Part shown: in pieces, positions 1-8,999 of the stretch
How the letters are laid out: each line of letters begins with the position of its first letter
Position numbering within the stretch: position 1 is the stretch's first letter
Source: Bradyrhizobium sp. in8p8
GTDB lineage: Bacteria > Pseudomonadota > Alphaproteobacteria > Rhizobiales > Xanthobacteraceae
Length of the DNA stretch: 64,000 nucleotides
Reading direction: 5' to 3'
NCBI RefSeq assembly: GCF_000426845.1
Contig: NZ_AUGD01000009.1
Location: forward strand, 248,001 to 312,000
Translations under genes and position numbers: made by a program
The notes under the pieces: model-generated
Seen by the model: only the letters and a program-made list of their open reading frames with translations
The model's database searches: none
Told to the model about the DNA's origin: nothing

Positions 1-216
1 CAGCAAGTGCGGATGGTCTGTGATGACGACGGTCGCTGCTATCGCAAGCGCAGCGGTTCGCGCGTGATCGTGCGCGACTCCTATAACTACATGCCGCGCG
101 ACCGCTATTATGAGCGGCGGACGTATCATCGCCACCGGCATGACGGGCCGCGCGCCGGCGTGGGCATTCGCGCCCCTGGCGTCAGCGTCGGTGTGGGCGC
201 CGGCGACCGCTGGTAA
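1..216 (+). CDS. Hypothetical small protein, 3' part
   Basis: The frame is open from the first base to TAA at 214-216, so the gene probably begins before the window; GTG at 7 or ATG at 13 could also be starts. The visible 71 residues are rich in Arg, Tyr and His, contain a short CDDDGRC motif and end in a Gly/Val-rich tail (GVSVGVGAGDRW). Small exported proteins of rhizobia often look like this, but I do not recognise a family and assign no function. A strong hairpin follows the stop codon. Confidence 0.5.
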   Translation, partial: QQVRMVCDDDGRCYRKRSGSRVIVRDSYNYMPRDRYYERRTYHRHRHDGPRAGVGIRAPGVSVGVGAGDRW

Positions 217-237
217 ATCAATGACGGATTGATAGGC

Positions 238-267
238 GGGACCGGACGAGACGACTCGGCCGGTCCC
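238..267. terminator. Bidirectional hairpin terminator
   Basis: GGGACCGG (238-245) pairs with CCGGTCCC (260-267), and CGAG/CTCG extends the stem inside it around an ACGA loop. It lies between the convergent ends of the first gene (plus) and the AhpD-like gene (minus), where a shared terminator is expected. There is no long T tract on either strand. Confidence 0.6.
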
Positions 268-283
268 GTTCCTATGACCGCCG

Positions 284-640
284 TTATAGAGCGGCTGATT
301 GCTGCTGGAACTGCTCGTAGGCCGCAATGGCATCCGCAGCGTACATCAAAGACGGCCCGCCACCCATATAGACGGTCATGCCGAGCGTCTCCTCGATCTC
401 TTCGCGCGTTGCGCCCAGCTTGACGAGCGCCTCGGTGTGAAAGCCGATGCAGCCGTCGCAGTGTGCGGCGACACCGAGCGCCAGGGCGATGAGCTCCTTG
501 GTCTTCTTGTCGAGCGCGCCGTCACGCGTGGCGGCCTGGGCCAGCGCGGCAAATCCTTTCATGGTGTCGGGAATGTCGCTCCGCAGCTTCTTCAGATTGG
601 CCGAGATGTTCCGGGTGATGTCGACGTAGTTCTTGTCCAT
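284..640 (-). CDS. Carboxymuconolactone decarboxylase / AhpD-like protein
   Basis: This 118-residue protein has the all-helical AhpD/CMD fold signature, with an E-x6-A-x2-C-x2-C-x3-H type centre seen as AHCDGCIGFH. The family includes alkylhydroperoxidases that use a CxxC pair and decarboxylases; the CDGC pair favours a peroxidase or disulfide reductase role. The ATG at 640 is preferred over the longer frame because GAGGA lies just upstream of it. It follows the RND permease gene by 10 bases on the same strand, so it is probably the last gene of the efflux operon. Confidence 0.85.
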   Translation of the reverse strand: MDKNYVDITRNISANLKKLRSDIPDTMKGFAALAQAATRDGALDKKTKELIALALGVAAHCDGCIGFHTEALVKLGATREEIEETLGMTVYMGGGPSLMYAADAIAAYEQFQQQSAAL

Positions 641-650
641 CGGATCCTCG

Positions 651-3600
651 TTAGCTGGATTTGGCTGTGGTCGGAGCCTCGCGCGGCGCACGCAAGGCGA
701 TGTAGATCGCGGGAATCACCAGCACGGTGAGCAGCGTTGACGACGCAAGCCCGAACAGGAGCGAGATCGCCAATCCCTGAAAAATCGGATCGAGCAGGAT
801 GGTTGCCGCCCCGATCATGGCCGCAAGCGCAGTCAGCAGGATCGGCTTGAAGCGGACTGCTCCCGCCTCCAGCACGACGTCACGGAGCGATTTGCCCCCG
901 GCGCCGCTATGCCGGATGAAGTCCACCAGCAGAATCGAATTGCGGACGATGATGCCGGCCAGCGCTATGAAGCCGATCATCGAGGTGGCGGTGAACGGCG
1001 CCCCCAGGAGCCAGTGCCCGATCAGGATGCCGATCAGCGTCAGCGGAATCGGCGTCAGGATCACGAGCGGCAGGCGGAAGCTCCTGAACTGGGCCACGAC
1101 CAGCACATAGATGCCGAGGATCGCTGCACCGAAGGCCGCGCCCATGTCGCGGAAAGTCACCCAGGTGATTTCCCATTCGCCGTCCCATAGCAGGGTCGGA
1201 CGCGACTCGTCAGACGGCTGGCCGTGCAGGCTGATCGCGGGCTTCGGCAGCTTGCCCCAATCATGCGCTTCGACGCGATCGGCAACCGCGAGCATGCCGT
1301 AAAGCGGAGCCTCGAAGCGTCCGGCGAGCTCGGCCATCACCATGTCGGCGAAGCGGCCGTCGCGGCGGAAGATCGTGGGCGAGCCCTCCTCCACGGTCGC
1401 CTTCACGACCTGACCGAGTTCGACCACCGTCTTGCTGCCGGGCAACGTATTGGCCGGCACCGGCGTTGAGGCGAGAGCCTCGTCCCAGACCAGATCGCGC
1501 TTCCCGAGGCGCACGGCGATCTCGATCGGGTTGCGGTCCTCGCCTCGATGCGAGTAGCCGATCGAGGTGCCGCCGAAGAGCGTCTGGATCGTGTCGTAGA
1601 CATCGCGCTGCTCGACGCCGAAGAACTCGAGCCTGTCCTGGTCGATCGAGAGCCGCAGTCGCGGCCGCTTCTCGCCGATGGAATCATCGATATCGACGAT
1701 GAACGGCACTTCGGCGAAAATCTTCTTGAGCTCGGCCGTGACTGCCCGGCGCGTGGTCGCATCCGGACCGTAGACCTCGGCGAGCAGCGTCGAAAGAACC
1801 GGCGGCCCGGGGGGCACTTCGACCACCTTGATGCTGGTGCCCGGGGGCGGACCGAGCGCCTTCAGCTTCTCGCGCAGCTCGAGCGCGATTTCGTGGCTCG
1901 CACGCTTGCGCTCGCCGCGCGGCGCCAAATTGACCTGCACCTCGCCGAGCTCGGGCCTCTCCCGCAAGTAATAGTGCCGCACCAGGCCGTTGAAATTGAA
2001 GGGAGCCGGGGTGCCGGCATAGGATTGCACCGAGGTCACCTCAGGCAGTTGCCGCGCGATCTCTGCAGCGCCGAACAGCGTACGCTCGGTCGCCTCCAGA
2101 CTTGCCCCTTCCGGCAGGTCGACGACCACCGCAATCTCGGACTTGTTGTCGAACGGCAGCAGCTTGACCGTCACCGACTTGGTCGCAAAAAGCGTCATCG
2201 ACAACAGCGTCGCGATGCCGACACCGAGCAGGAACAGCCAGGCCGACCGCTTGCTCCGCACGATCGGTGCGGCGAAGCGCCGGTACAGCCGGCCGAGCCG
2301 GCCCTCATCGTGCTCCGCATGCGCCGGAGCCGTATCGCCTTTCGGCGCGAGCTTGAGCATCAGCCAGGGCGCGACCACCATCGCGACGAAGAACGAGAAC
2401 AGCATGGCGGCCGACGCGTTGGCCGGGATCGGGGCCATATAGGGCCCCATCAGCCCCGACACGAACAGCATGGGCAACAGCGCCGCGACTACGGTCAACG
2501 TCGCAACGATGGTGGGGTTGCCGACCTCGGCCACCGCCTCGATGGTCGCCTGCAAGCGCGGTCGGCCATCACGCATGGCCCAGTGGCGCGCGATGTTCTC
2601 GACGACGACGATGGCGTCGTCGACGAGAATGCCGATCGAGAAGATCAGCGCGAACAGGCTGACGCGGTTGATGGTGTAGCCCATCAAATTGGCGGCGAAC
2701 ATCGTGAGCAGGATCGTCGTGGGAATCACGACGAAGGTCACCAGCGCCTCGCGCCAGCCGATCGCGATCGCGATCAGGACGACGATCGAGATCGTCGCAA
2801 GGGCAAGGTGGAACAACAGCTCGTTTGCCTTCTCGTTGGCCGTCTCGCCATAGTCGCGCGTCACGGTCACCTGGACATCCTCGGGAATGAGGCGGGCCTT
2901 CAATTCCTGCAGCCGGTGGGCGATATTCTCGGATACGACGACGGCATTGGCGCCGGCCCGCTTGGCCAGCGCCAGGCTGACGGCGGGCGTCCGCGCCCAC
3001 TGTCCGGCGGTATCGCGCGATTCCGTCCAGACGCGATGCTCAATCGTGCTCGGGCCAACGACGACGGAGGCGACGTCCTTGACGTAGACCGGCCGGCCGT
3101 CGCGGCTCGTGATGAGCAATAGTCCGATGTCGGGAATGCCGGAGAGCGTCTGGCCCGCCGCGACGCTCCGCACGGTGCCGGCATCGCGGACCTGTCCCGC
3201 CAGGAACGAGCGGTTGGCATCCTTGACCTTGGCGACGAGTTGCTGAAGCGTGATGCCGAACAGCGACAGCTTCTCCGGATCGGGCTCGACCCGGATCTGC
3301 TGCGCCGCCCCGCCCGATATGTAGGTCAGGCCGATGTCGTCGACCTTCATCAACTCCGAGCGCAGTTTGTCGGCGAGCTCGTAGAGATCCTTGTCGGTCC
3401 AGCGGCTGGCCGCCTCCGGATTCGGCGACAGCGTCAACACCGTCACCGCGACGTCATTGATACCTCGTCCTACGATCAGCGGCTCCGGGATGCCGACGGG
3501 AATGCGATCCATATTGGCGCGGATCTTCTCGTGCACCCGCAGGATGGCATCTTCGAACTTGGTGCCGACCAGGAAGCGCGCGGTCACCATGACGCGGTCG

Positions 3601-3872
3601 TCCTCAGTCTGGCTATACACGTGCTCGACGCCGTCGATGCCCTTAACGATCGATTCCAATGGCTTGCTCACAAGCTCCACGGCGTCCGGTCCGCGCAGGC
3701 CGTCGGCATTGACACGGATGTCCACCATGGGAACGCTGATCTGCGGCTCCTCCTCACGGGGAATGATCACCACCGCGATCAGCCCCACGACGAGCGACGC
3801 GAGCAGAAACAGCGGCGTCAGCGGGGATGCGATCGTCGCTCTGGTCAACCGTCCTGACAGTCCGAGATTCAT
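651..3872 (-). CDS. RND efflux transporter permease subunit
   Basis: The 1073-residue inner-membrane pump belongs to the AcrB/HAE type of resistance-nodulation-division transporters, which are driven by proton influx. One TM segment follows the N-terminus, then a large periplasmic loop, a TM bundle containing the proton-relay Asp pair (D418-D419 in VDDAIVVVEN), a second periplasmic loop and a final TM bundle. Length is normal for the family. Its ATG overlaps the stop of the upstream adaptor gene (ATGA), which indicates translational coupling. No outer-membrane factor gene is nearby. The substrate is unknown. The neighbouring BigR-like repressor and SQR suggest sulfur or redox-related toxic compounds, which is inference only. 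Confidence 0.93.
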   Translation of the reverse strand: MNLGLSGRLTRATIASPLTPLFLLASLVVGLIAVVIIPREEEPQISVPMVDIRVNADGLRGPDAVELVSKPLESIVKGIDGVEHVYSQTEDDRVMVTARFLVGTKFEDAILRVHEKIRANMDRIPVGIPEPLIVGRGINDVAVTVLTLSPNPEAASRWTDKDLYELADKLRSELMKVDDIGLTYISGGAAQQIRVEPDPEKLSLFGITLQQLVAKVKDANRSFLAGQVRDAGTVRSVAAGQTLSGIPDIGLLLITSRDGRPVYVKDVASVVVGPSTIEHRVWTESRDTAGQWARTPAVSLALAKRAGANAVVVSENIAHRLQELKARLIPEDVQVTVTRDYGETANEKANELLFHLALATISIVVLIAIAIGWREALVTFVVIPTTILLTMFAANLMGYTINRVSLFALIFSIGILVDDAIVVVENIARHWAMRDGRPRLQATIEAVAEVGNPTIVATLTVVAALLPMLFVSGLMGPYMAPIPANASAAMLFSFFVAMVVAPWLMLKLAPKGDTAPAHAEHDEGRLGRLYRRFAAPIVRSKRSAWLFLLGVGIATLLSMTLFATKSVTVKLLPFDNKSEIAVVVDLPEGASLEATERTLFGAAEIARQLPEVTSVQSYAGTPAPFNFNGLVRHYYLRERPELGEVQVNLAPRGERKRASHEIALELREKLKALGPPPGTSIKVVEVPPGPPVLSTLLAEVYGPDATTRRAVTAELKKIFAEVPFIVDIDDSIGEKRPRLRLSIDQDRLEFFGVEQRDVYDTIQTLFGGTSIGYSHRGEDRNPIEIAVRLGKRDLVWDEALASTPVPANTLPGSKTVVELGQVVKATVEEGSPTIFRRDGRFADMVMAELAGRFEAPLYGMLAVADRVEAHDWGKLPKPAISLHGQPSDESRPTLLWDGEWEITWVTFRDMGAAFGAAILGIYVLVVAQFRSFRLPLVILTPIPLTLIGILIGHWLLGAPFTATSMIGFIALAGIIVRNSILLVDFIRHSGAGGKSLRDVVLEAGAVRFKPILLTALAAMIGAATILLDPIFQGLAISLLFGLASSTLLTVLVIPAIYIALRAPREAPTTAKSS

Positions 3873-4873
3873 GGCAGCACCAACTGGTCGCCGGCAGAAA
3901 TGCCGGACAGGATCTCGAGTCCGTCGGGAAGCGCCGGCGTCGGCAATTCGCGACCACGCTGCACCGGCACGTCTATCGTTCCTTTATCCTTCTGAAGCTG
4001 AACATAATCGATGCCGAATCGCGTCGTCACATAGCTGGAGGGAATGACGAACGCTGCTCGCGTGCCGCCGGAGATCCAGACCCGCAAGCGGTCACCGACG
4101 AAATATTCACCGAGGCCCTCGACAGTCGCATCCGCAATGACGCGCCCCTCCTCGATCTGAGGATAAACGAGATCAATGACTCCGGACTTGGCGACCTCTC
4201 CGACGAACTCCGCGCCGTCGACGCGGATCCGATCCCCCGCCTTGAGGAAGCGCGCATGCCGTTCGGGCACGCGGAGCCGCAGCTTGAAATTCTGCTGGGC
4301 GACGGTGACGATGGGATCACCCGCGAGCACGACGGATCCCACCGTGATCAGCCGCTTCAGCACGCGACCATCCGCCGGCGCAAGCACCTGGCCCTGGTTG
4401 AGTTGCTCGTTGATCACCGCACGTTCAGCGGTCTTGGCCCGGAGGCCGTTCTCGGCGACGTTCAGCGCAGTTCGCTGCTCGTCGAGCTTGATCCGCGGCA
4501 GAATACCACGCTCGACCAAACCTTCGGTCCGGCTGAAGTCGAGCTGCGCCTGGTTCGCCTGTGCCTGCAGCGCCTCGATCTGGGCGTCGAGCGATTTCAT
4601 TTGCAGCACGAGCTTTTCGTCGCCGATCGTGGCGATCGCCTGACCAGCGGCAACGCGATCGCCCTCCCTGACCTTGAGCTGGACAACCGTGCCGCCGATG
4701 CGTCCGCGCGCTGGCACCACGCTGACGCTTTCGACCGTGGCGAATACGGCCTTTTCGTCGGCGATCGATTGCTGCGTGACCACGAGCGTTTCGGCCGCAC
4801 TCGCCAGTGTTGCAGGCAGCCCGATGGCCGCGAAGGCTGCCAGCAAGCCCAATGATCTCGCCAGACATCGCAT
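3869..4873 (-). CDS. RND efflux periplasmic adaptor (membrane fusion protein)
   Basis: This HlyD/AcrA-type adaptor connects an RND pump to an outer-membrane channel. The start at 4873 gives a clear signal peptide (MRCLARSLGLLAAFAAIG, cut near ASA-AET); a longer frame opens at 4891. The usual order follows: a barrel-sandwich half (KVREGDRVAAGQAIATIGDE), a coiled-coil hairpin of about 60 residues, the second lipoyl half (VLAPADGRVLKRLITVGSVV) and a beta-barrel. At about 334 residues it is average length. It overlaps the permease gene by 4 bases and lies 103-120 bases after the ArsR gene on the same strand. Confidence 0.92.
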   Translation of the reverse strand: MRCLARSLGLLAAFAAIGLPATLASAAETLVVTQQSIADEKAVFATVESVSVVPARGRIGGTVVQLKVREGDRVAAGQAIATIGDEKLVLQMKSLDAQIEALQAQANQAQLDFSRTEGLVERGILPRIKLDEQRTALNVAENGLRAKTAERAVINEQLNQGQVLAPADGRVLKRLITVGSVVLAGDPIVTVAQQNFKLRLRVPERHARFLKAGDRIRVDGAEFVGEVAKSGVIDLVYPQIEEGRVIADATVEGLGEYFVGDRLRVWISGGTRAAFVIPSSYVTTRFGIDYVQLQKDKGTIDVPVQRGRELPTPALPDGLEILSGISAGDQLVLP

Positions 4874-4994
4874 GGGATAGTTCCGTATCATGATCCAAGC
4901 ACCATCACGCTGCTACACACAGCTCATTTCATCTGCTTCGGAAGGGGGCGTGTTGATCCTGCTCAAGGCGCCCTCACTCGAACTCTTCTAGATT

Positions 4995-5315
4995 TCATCT
5001 GGTCCTTGCGGACTTCGGCGCGCAAAATGCCTGAAAGAGCGTCTTCAGCACCTTGCGCGCCGGCTCGCTCGCGATCGAATAGAAGATCGTCTGGGCCTCA
5101 CGCCGGGCGGACACCAGGCCATCCTTGCGAAGGAGCGCAAGATGTTGGGAGACTGTGGAGTCCCGCAAGTTCAGGAACTCGGCGAGCTCGCCGACCGAGC
5201 GTTCGCCATCGATCAACTGGCAGATGAGGAGCAGGCGATGCCGGTTGGCGAGCGCCTTCAGCAACTCGCTCGCCTGATCCGCAGCCCGCTCCATGATTTC
5301 AGCATTCATCTTCAT
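4995..5315 (-). CDS. bigR: BigR/SqrR-like persulfide-sensing ArsR repressor
   Basis: A 106-residue ArsR-family winged-helix protein (wHTH around residues 45-75, LNLRDSTVSQHLALLRKDGL). It carries exactly two Cys, C32 (LLLICQL) and C98 (FQAFCAP), 66 residues apart. BigR and SqrR have two redox Cys at the same spacing, which form a tetrasulfide bridge on sensing persulfide and release DNA. The first ATG (5315) is chosen because the longer frame runs through the AT-rich operator; 5309 is an alternative. It is divergent from an SQR-like gene and upstream of RND genes, and probably represses both directions and itself. The symbol is by similarity only. Confidence 0.85.
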   Translation of the reverse strand: MKMNAEIMERAADQASELLKALANRHRLLLICQLIDGERSVGELAEFLNLRDSTVSQHLALLRKDGLVSARREAQTIFYSIASEPARKVLKTLFQAFCAPKSARTR

Positions 5316-5320
5316 ACTTG

Positions 5321-5346
5321 CGTATATATGAAAATACGAATATATA
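5321..5346. promoter_or_regulatory. Probable BigR-type operator in divergent promoter region
   Basis: An AT-rich block with alternating TA boxes (TATATAT at 5323-5329, ATATATA at 5340-5346, about 17 bases apart) lies between the divergent ArsR-type and SQR-like genes in an otherwise GC-rich genome. BigR is known to bind periodic TA-rich inverted repeats of this kind. It sits immediately upstream of the repressor start and about 65 bases before the oxidoreductase start. Confidence 0.65.
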
Positions 5347-5410
5347 GTCAAGCGCTGCACGACAGCCGGAACCGAATTGGCGGAGCAGCTTGGTCCAACG
5401 GAGGAAACCC

Positions 5411-6697
5411 ATGGCGGAAGTTGTCGTAATCGGAGCCGGTCTGAGCGGAACGCTGATGGCCTATGAATTGCTGCCACAGTTGAGGAAGGAAGATCGCCTT
5501 AGCGTCATCGCGCAAGGGTCCGTCTATCATTTCGTCCCATCGAACCCCTGGGTCGCAGTCGGCTGGCGCAAGCGTGAGGAGATCGAGATCGACCTCGCGG
5601 ACATCATGAAACGCAAGGGCGTGCGACTGCTGACGCAGGGCGCAAGGCGCGTCCACCCGACCGAGAACAGTGTCGAGCTCGGCGACGGCACGTCGATCAA
5701 CTATGACTATCTGGTCGTCGCAACCGGTCCCGAATTGGCTTTCGACGAGATTCCGGGTCTGGGTCCGCAAGGCCATACTCAGTCGATCTGCCACGTCGAT
5801 CATGCCGCACATGCCCGTGAAGCCTTCGAGAAGCTTGCGGCGAATCCCGGACCGGTCGTGATCGGCGCCGTGCAGGGCGCCTCCTGTTTCGGGCCAGCCT
5901 ACGAATTCCTCTTCATTCTGGAAACTGAGCTGCGCCGGCGAAAATTGCGCGACCGGGTTCCGATGACGTTCGTCACTTCGGAGCCGTATATCGGACATCT
6001 CGGCCTCGACGGCGTCGGAGACACCAAAGGGCTTCTGGAAAGCGAGATGCGCGAGAAGCACATCAAGTGGATCACCAACGCCCGCGTCGACAACGTCGCG
6101 CCCGGCTTGATGTCGGTGGAAGAGTTCGCCGACGACGGCACGTCTCGCAAGGCCCACGAGCTGCCTTTCGCTTATTCGATGATGCTGCCCGCCTTTCGCG
6201 GCGTCGAAGCAGTGCGCGGTATCGAAAAACTGACCAACCCGCGCGGCTTCGTCATCGTCGACAAGCATCAGCAGAATCCCACCTACCCCAACGTCTTCGC
6301 GGTCGGTGTCTGCGTCGCGATCGCACCAGTCGGCGCGACACCGGTGCCGGTCGGCGTCCCAAAGACCGGCTTCATGATCGAATCCATGGTGACGGCGACT
6401 GCGATGAACATCGGTGCCCTGCTTCGGGGCAAGGCGCCGACAGCCCAGCCGACCTGGAACGCGATCTGCCTCGCCGACTTCGGCGACTCCGGTGTCGCGT
6501 TCCTGGCGCAGCCGCAGATCCCGCCGCGAAACGTCAACTGGTCGTCCAAGGGCGAATGGGTGCACCTCGCCAAGGTCGCTTTCGAGAAATACTTCCTGCG
6601 CAAGATGCGGCGCGGCGAGAGCGAGCCGTTCTACGAGCGCTTCGTTCTCGACAAGCTGAACATCGCCAAGCTCAAGGAGGTCCGAACCGGCACATGA
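5411..6697 (+). CDS. Sulfide:quinone oxidoreductase-like FAD protein
   Basis: A 428-residue flavoprotein with an N-terminal dinucleotide-binding loop (VVVIGAGLSGT) and a second fingerprint ending YLVVATGPE. Three Cys at residues 127, 159 and 301 sit where sulfide:quinone oxidoreductases keep their redox and polysulfide-carrying Cys (SICHVDH, GASCFGPAYEF, VGVCVAI). SQR oxidises sulfide at the membrane surface and passes electrons to quinone. The ATG at 5411 has GAGGA a few bases upstream; a longer frame starting at 5390 is disfavoured. The stop overlaps the thioredoxin start (ATGA). Control by the divergent BigR-like repressor is likely. Confidence 0.82.
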   Translation: MAEVVVIGAGLSGTLMAYELLPQLRKEDRLSVIAQGSVYHFVPSNPWVAVGWRKREEIEIDLADIMKRKGVRLLTQGARRVHPTENSVELGDGTSINYDYLVVATGPELAFDEIPGLGPQGHTQSICHVDHAAHAREAFEKLAANPGPVVIGAVQGASCFGPAYEFLFILETELRRRKLRDRVPMTFVTSEPYIGHLGLDGVGDTKGLLESEMREKHIKWITNARVDNVAPGLMSVEEFADDGTSRKAHELPFAYSMMLPAFRGVEAVRGIEKLTNPRGFVIVDKHQQNPTYPNVFAVGVCVAIAPVGATPVPVGVPKTGFMIESMVTATAMNIGALLRGKAPTAQPTWNAICLADFGDSGVAFLAQPQIPPRNVNWSSKGEWVHLAKVAFEKYFLRKMRRGESEPFYERFVLDKLNIAKLKEVRTGT

Positions 6698-7137
6698 GCA
6701 CGACACGCCAGATCGTCTGCGGCAGTTGCGGGCGCATCAACCGTCTGCCCGCCGAACGCGCGCCGCAAGGTGCGCGTTGCGGCGCCTGTCACCAGCCGAT
6801 GTTCACCGGCCATCCGGTCGAGGTGGACGAGGAAGCCTTCAGCCGACACGTCGCCAACAACGACATTCCCGTGCTGGTCGATGTCTGGGCACCATGGTGC
6901 GGCCCGTGCCGCGCCATGGCGCCGATGTTCGAACGGGCCGCGCAGCAGCTGGAGCCGAAAGTCCGGCTGTTGAAGCTCAACTCCGACAACGCCCCCTCAT
7001 TGTCCTCGCGCCTCAACATCAGCGGCATCCCCACCCTGCTGCTGATGCGCGGCGGCCGCGAGATCGCCCGCCATTCCGGCGCGATGGATGCCCGCAGCAT
7101 CGTCGCCTGGACCGAAGCCGGTCTCACCCGTTCTTAA
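6694..7137 (+). CDS. trxC: Thioredoxin TrxC (thioredoxin 2)
   Basis: A 147-residue thioredoxin with an N-terminal zinc ribbon, CxxC at residues 9-12 and again at 29-32, followed by a thioredoxin domain with the active site WCGPC (C69 and C72) and the cis-Pro motif SGIPTLLL. The zinc ribbon defines the TrxC type, a cytosolic reductase induced by oxidative stress. Its start overlaps the SQR stop by four bases. In this operon it could reduce persulfides or polysulfides made by the SQR, which is inference from context. Confidence 0.93.
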   Translation: MSTTRQIVCGSCGRINRLPAERAPQGARCGACHQPMFTGHPVEVDEEAFSRHVANNDIPVLVDVWAPWCGPCRAMAPMFERAAQQLEPKVRLLKLNSDNAPSLSSRLNISGIPTLLLMRGGREIARHSGAMDARSIVAWTEAGLTRS

Positions 7138-7160
7138 CTCGCCAACAAAAGGAGTCTGCC

Positions 7161-7364
7161 ATGAATGTCGACAAAGCCGTTCTCGCCTTCGCGGGATGCG
7201 TCGTCCTGCTCGGTCTCGCACTGGGCACCTATGTGAATGCGTACTGGTACCTGCTGACGGCCTTTGCCGGGCTCAACATGCTGCAGGCTGCGTTCACCGG
7301 CTTCTGCCCCGCCGCGATCATCTTCAAGAAGCTGGGCCTGGGTAGCGGCTGCGCGTTCTCCTGA
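7161..7364 (+). CDS. Small DUF2892 / YgaP-like membrane protein
   Basis: A 67-residue protein with two hydrophobic segments (residues about 5-24 and 27-45) and the family motif around GFCPAAIIFKKLGLG. DUF2892 domains form the membrane part of YgaP-type rhodaneses and occur alone in sulfur-detoxification operons. Conserved Cys in GFCP and the C-terminal GSGCAFS are present. AAAGGAG precedes the ATG. It follows trxC by 23 bases, so it belongs to the SQR operon. Confidence 0.85.
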   Translation: MNVDKAVLAFAGCVVLLGLALGTYVNAYWYLLTAFAGLNMLQAAFTGFCPAAIIFKKLGLGSGCAFS

Positions 7365-7403
7365 ACGCGTCTGGATGCAGCCTGTGATGCGGGGGAATTT
7401 GCC

Positions 7404-8843
7404 ATGACCGATGACACCTTCATCGAAGGACCTCTCTACGAGAAGCGAAGGAAGGTCTATCCGCAATCGGTGCATGGCCCTTTCCGCCGCATCAAATGGG
7501 CAATCCTCTGCATCACGCTCGGGACCTATTATCTCCTGCCGTTCGTGCGCTGGGATCGTGGACCCGGCCTGCCTGACCAGGCCGTGCTGATCGACTTCCC
7601 GCACCGGCGCTTCTACTTCTTCTTCATCGAGCTCTGGCCACAGGAGGTCTACTATTTCACCGGCCTCCTGATCCTCGCGGCCATGACGCTCTTCCTGATG
7701 AATGCGGTCGCGGGGCGGCTGTGGTGCGGCTACATGTGTCCGCAGACCGTCTGGACCGACCTGTTTTATGCGGTCGAGCGTTGGGTCGAAGGCGACCGGC
7801 GCGAGCGCATGCAAGGCGACAAGCACTATTGGACCTTCACCCACCTCCGCAAGGTCGCGCTCAAGCACTTCCTCTGGATCATGATCGCTTGGTGGACCGG
7901 TGGCGCCTGGGTGCTCTATTTCGCCGACGCGCCGACGCTGGTGAAGGAGCTCGCGACCTTCCAGGCCCCGTTCCTCGCTTACCTCTGGATCGGCATCCTG
8001 ACCGCCACGACCTATGTCTTCGCCGGTCATGCCCGCGAACAGATGTGCATCTATATGTGCCCGTGGCCGCGGATTCAGGCGGCGTTGACCGATGAATGGG
8101 CGCTCAACGTCACCTATCGCCGCGACCGCGGCGAGCCGCGCATGTCGGTGAAGAAGGCGGATGCCGCCCACGCCCACGGCGCACCCGCCGGCGATTGCGT
8201 CGACTGCCATCAGTGCATCAATGTCTGCCCGACCGGCGTGGACATCCGCAACGGTATCCAGCTCGGCTGCATCCAGTGCGGCCTGTGCATCGACGCCTGC
8301 GACAACGTGATGCGCGAGATCGGCCGCCCTCAAGGCCTGATCGGCTACGACACCGACATCAACATGCAGCGTCGCCGCGATGGCAAGCCGCCGATTTACC
8401 GCATCATCAGGCCGCGCACGGTGATCTACGCGGCCGTGATCGCCATCGTCGGCAGCATCATGCTCTACACGCTCGCGACCCGCGCCACGATGGATGTCAA
8501 CGTGCTGCACGACCGCAATCCCCTCTTCGTCCAGCTCGCGGATGGCGGGGTGCGCAACGATTACACCGTGCGCATTCTCAACAAGGGCGCGCAGCGATCA
8601 TTCACGCTCGAGGTCTCGGGACTGCCCGGTGCAACCATTCGCGTCGCCGGGATCGAGGCTGCCCCCGGCGGCAAGCCGGTCATCGAGGTCGGACAGGATC
8701 AGACCCGTGAGGTCCGAATGTCGCTGCACGTCGGCCCTGCCGACTTGCCGAAGACCTCGCGCGACATCGAGATCGCGATCGCCGAGACCACCGGTGGCGG
8801 ACGTGCAAGCGCCCGCGACCATTTCGTGCCGGGCGACCAATAG
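7404..8843 (+). CDS. ccoG: Cytochrome c oxidase accessory protein CcoG (FixG/RdxA)
   Basis: A 479-residue membrane iron-sulfur protein needed for copper delivery during cbb3 oxidase assembly in other bacteria. It has TM segments in the first 220 residues, a WCGYMCPQ motif typical of the NapH/RdxA family, two 4Fe-4S binding motifs beginning at C265 (CVDCHQCINVCP) and near residue 290 (CIQCGLCIDAC), another TM near residue 345 and a C-terminal Ig-like periplasmic domain. A GGGGGA ribosome site precedes the ATG. No ccoNOQP genes are nearby. The gene closes the SQR-trxC operon, which suggests a redox rather than an oxidase-cluster role here. Confidence 0.9.
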   Translation: MTDDTFIEGPLYEKRRKVYPQSVHGPFRRIKWAILCITLGTYYLLPFVRWDRGPGLPDQAVLIDFPHRRFYFFFIELWPQEVYYFTGLLILAAMTLFLMNAVAGRLWCGYMCPQTVWTDLFYAVERWVEGDRRERMQGDKHYWTFTHLRKVALKHFLWIMIAWWTGGAWVLYFADAPTLVKELATFQAPFLAYLWIGILTATTYVFAGHAREQMCIYMCPWPRIQAALTDEWALNVTYRRDRGEPRMSVKKADAAHAHGAPAGDCVDCHQCINVCPTGVDIRNGIQLGCIQCGLCIDACDNVMREIGRPQGLIGYDTDINMQRRRDGKPPIYRIIRPRTVIYAAVIAIVGSIMLYTLATRATMDVNVLHDRNPLFVQLADGGVRNDYTVRILNKGAQRSFTLEVSGLPGATIRVAGIEAAPGGKPVIEVGQDQTREVRMSLHVGPADLPKTSRDIEIAIAETTGGGRASARDHFVPGDQ

Positions 8844-8852
8844 CCCCGCACT

Positions 8853-8878
8853 GCATCCGGCGGCGTGCCGCCGGATGC
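8853..8878 (+). terminator. Hairpin terminator after ccoG
   Basis: A perfect 12-base inverted repeat, GCATCCGGCGGC (8853-8864) with GCCGCCGGATGC (8867-8878), starts ten bases after the ccoG stop. The T tract after it is poor, so termination strength is uncertain. Confidence 0.6.
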
Positions 8879-8999
8879 TCAACAGGACGTTAATATTACC
8901 GTTCGAATTGAAGCCGCGTCCCAACGGTATTTTCCAATCTTTGCGCTAAGCATGGCGGCGTGACGCGGCACGCGTCCGCATGATTGGGGACGGCGGGAC

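Noticed and set aside
1548..3122. A 524-codon plus-strand frame opposite the RND permease
   Set aside because: Shadow frame, with the typical Arg/His/Asp composition of antisense to a membrane protein; no motifs.
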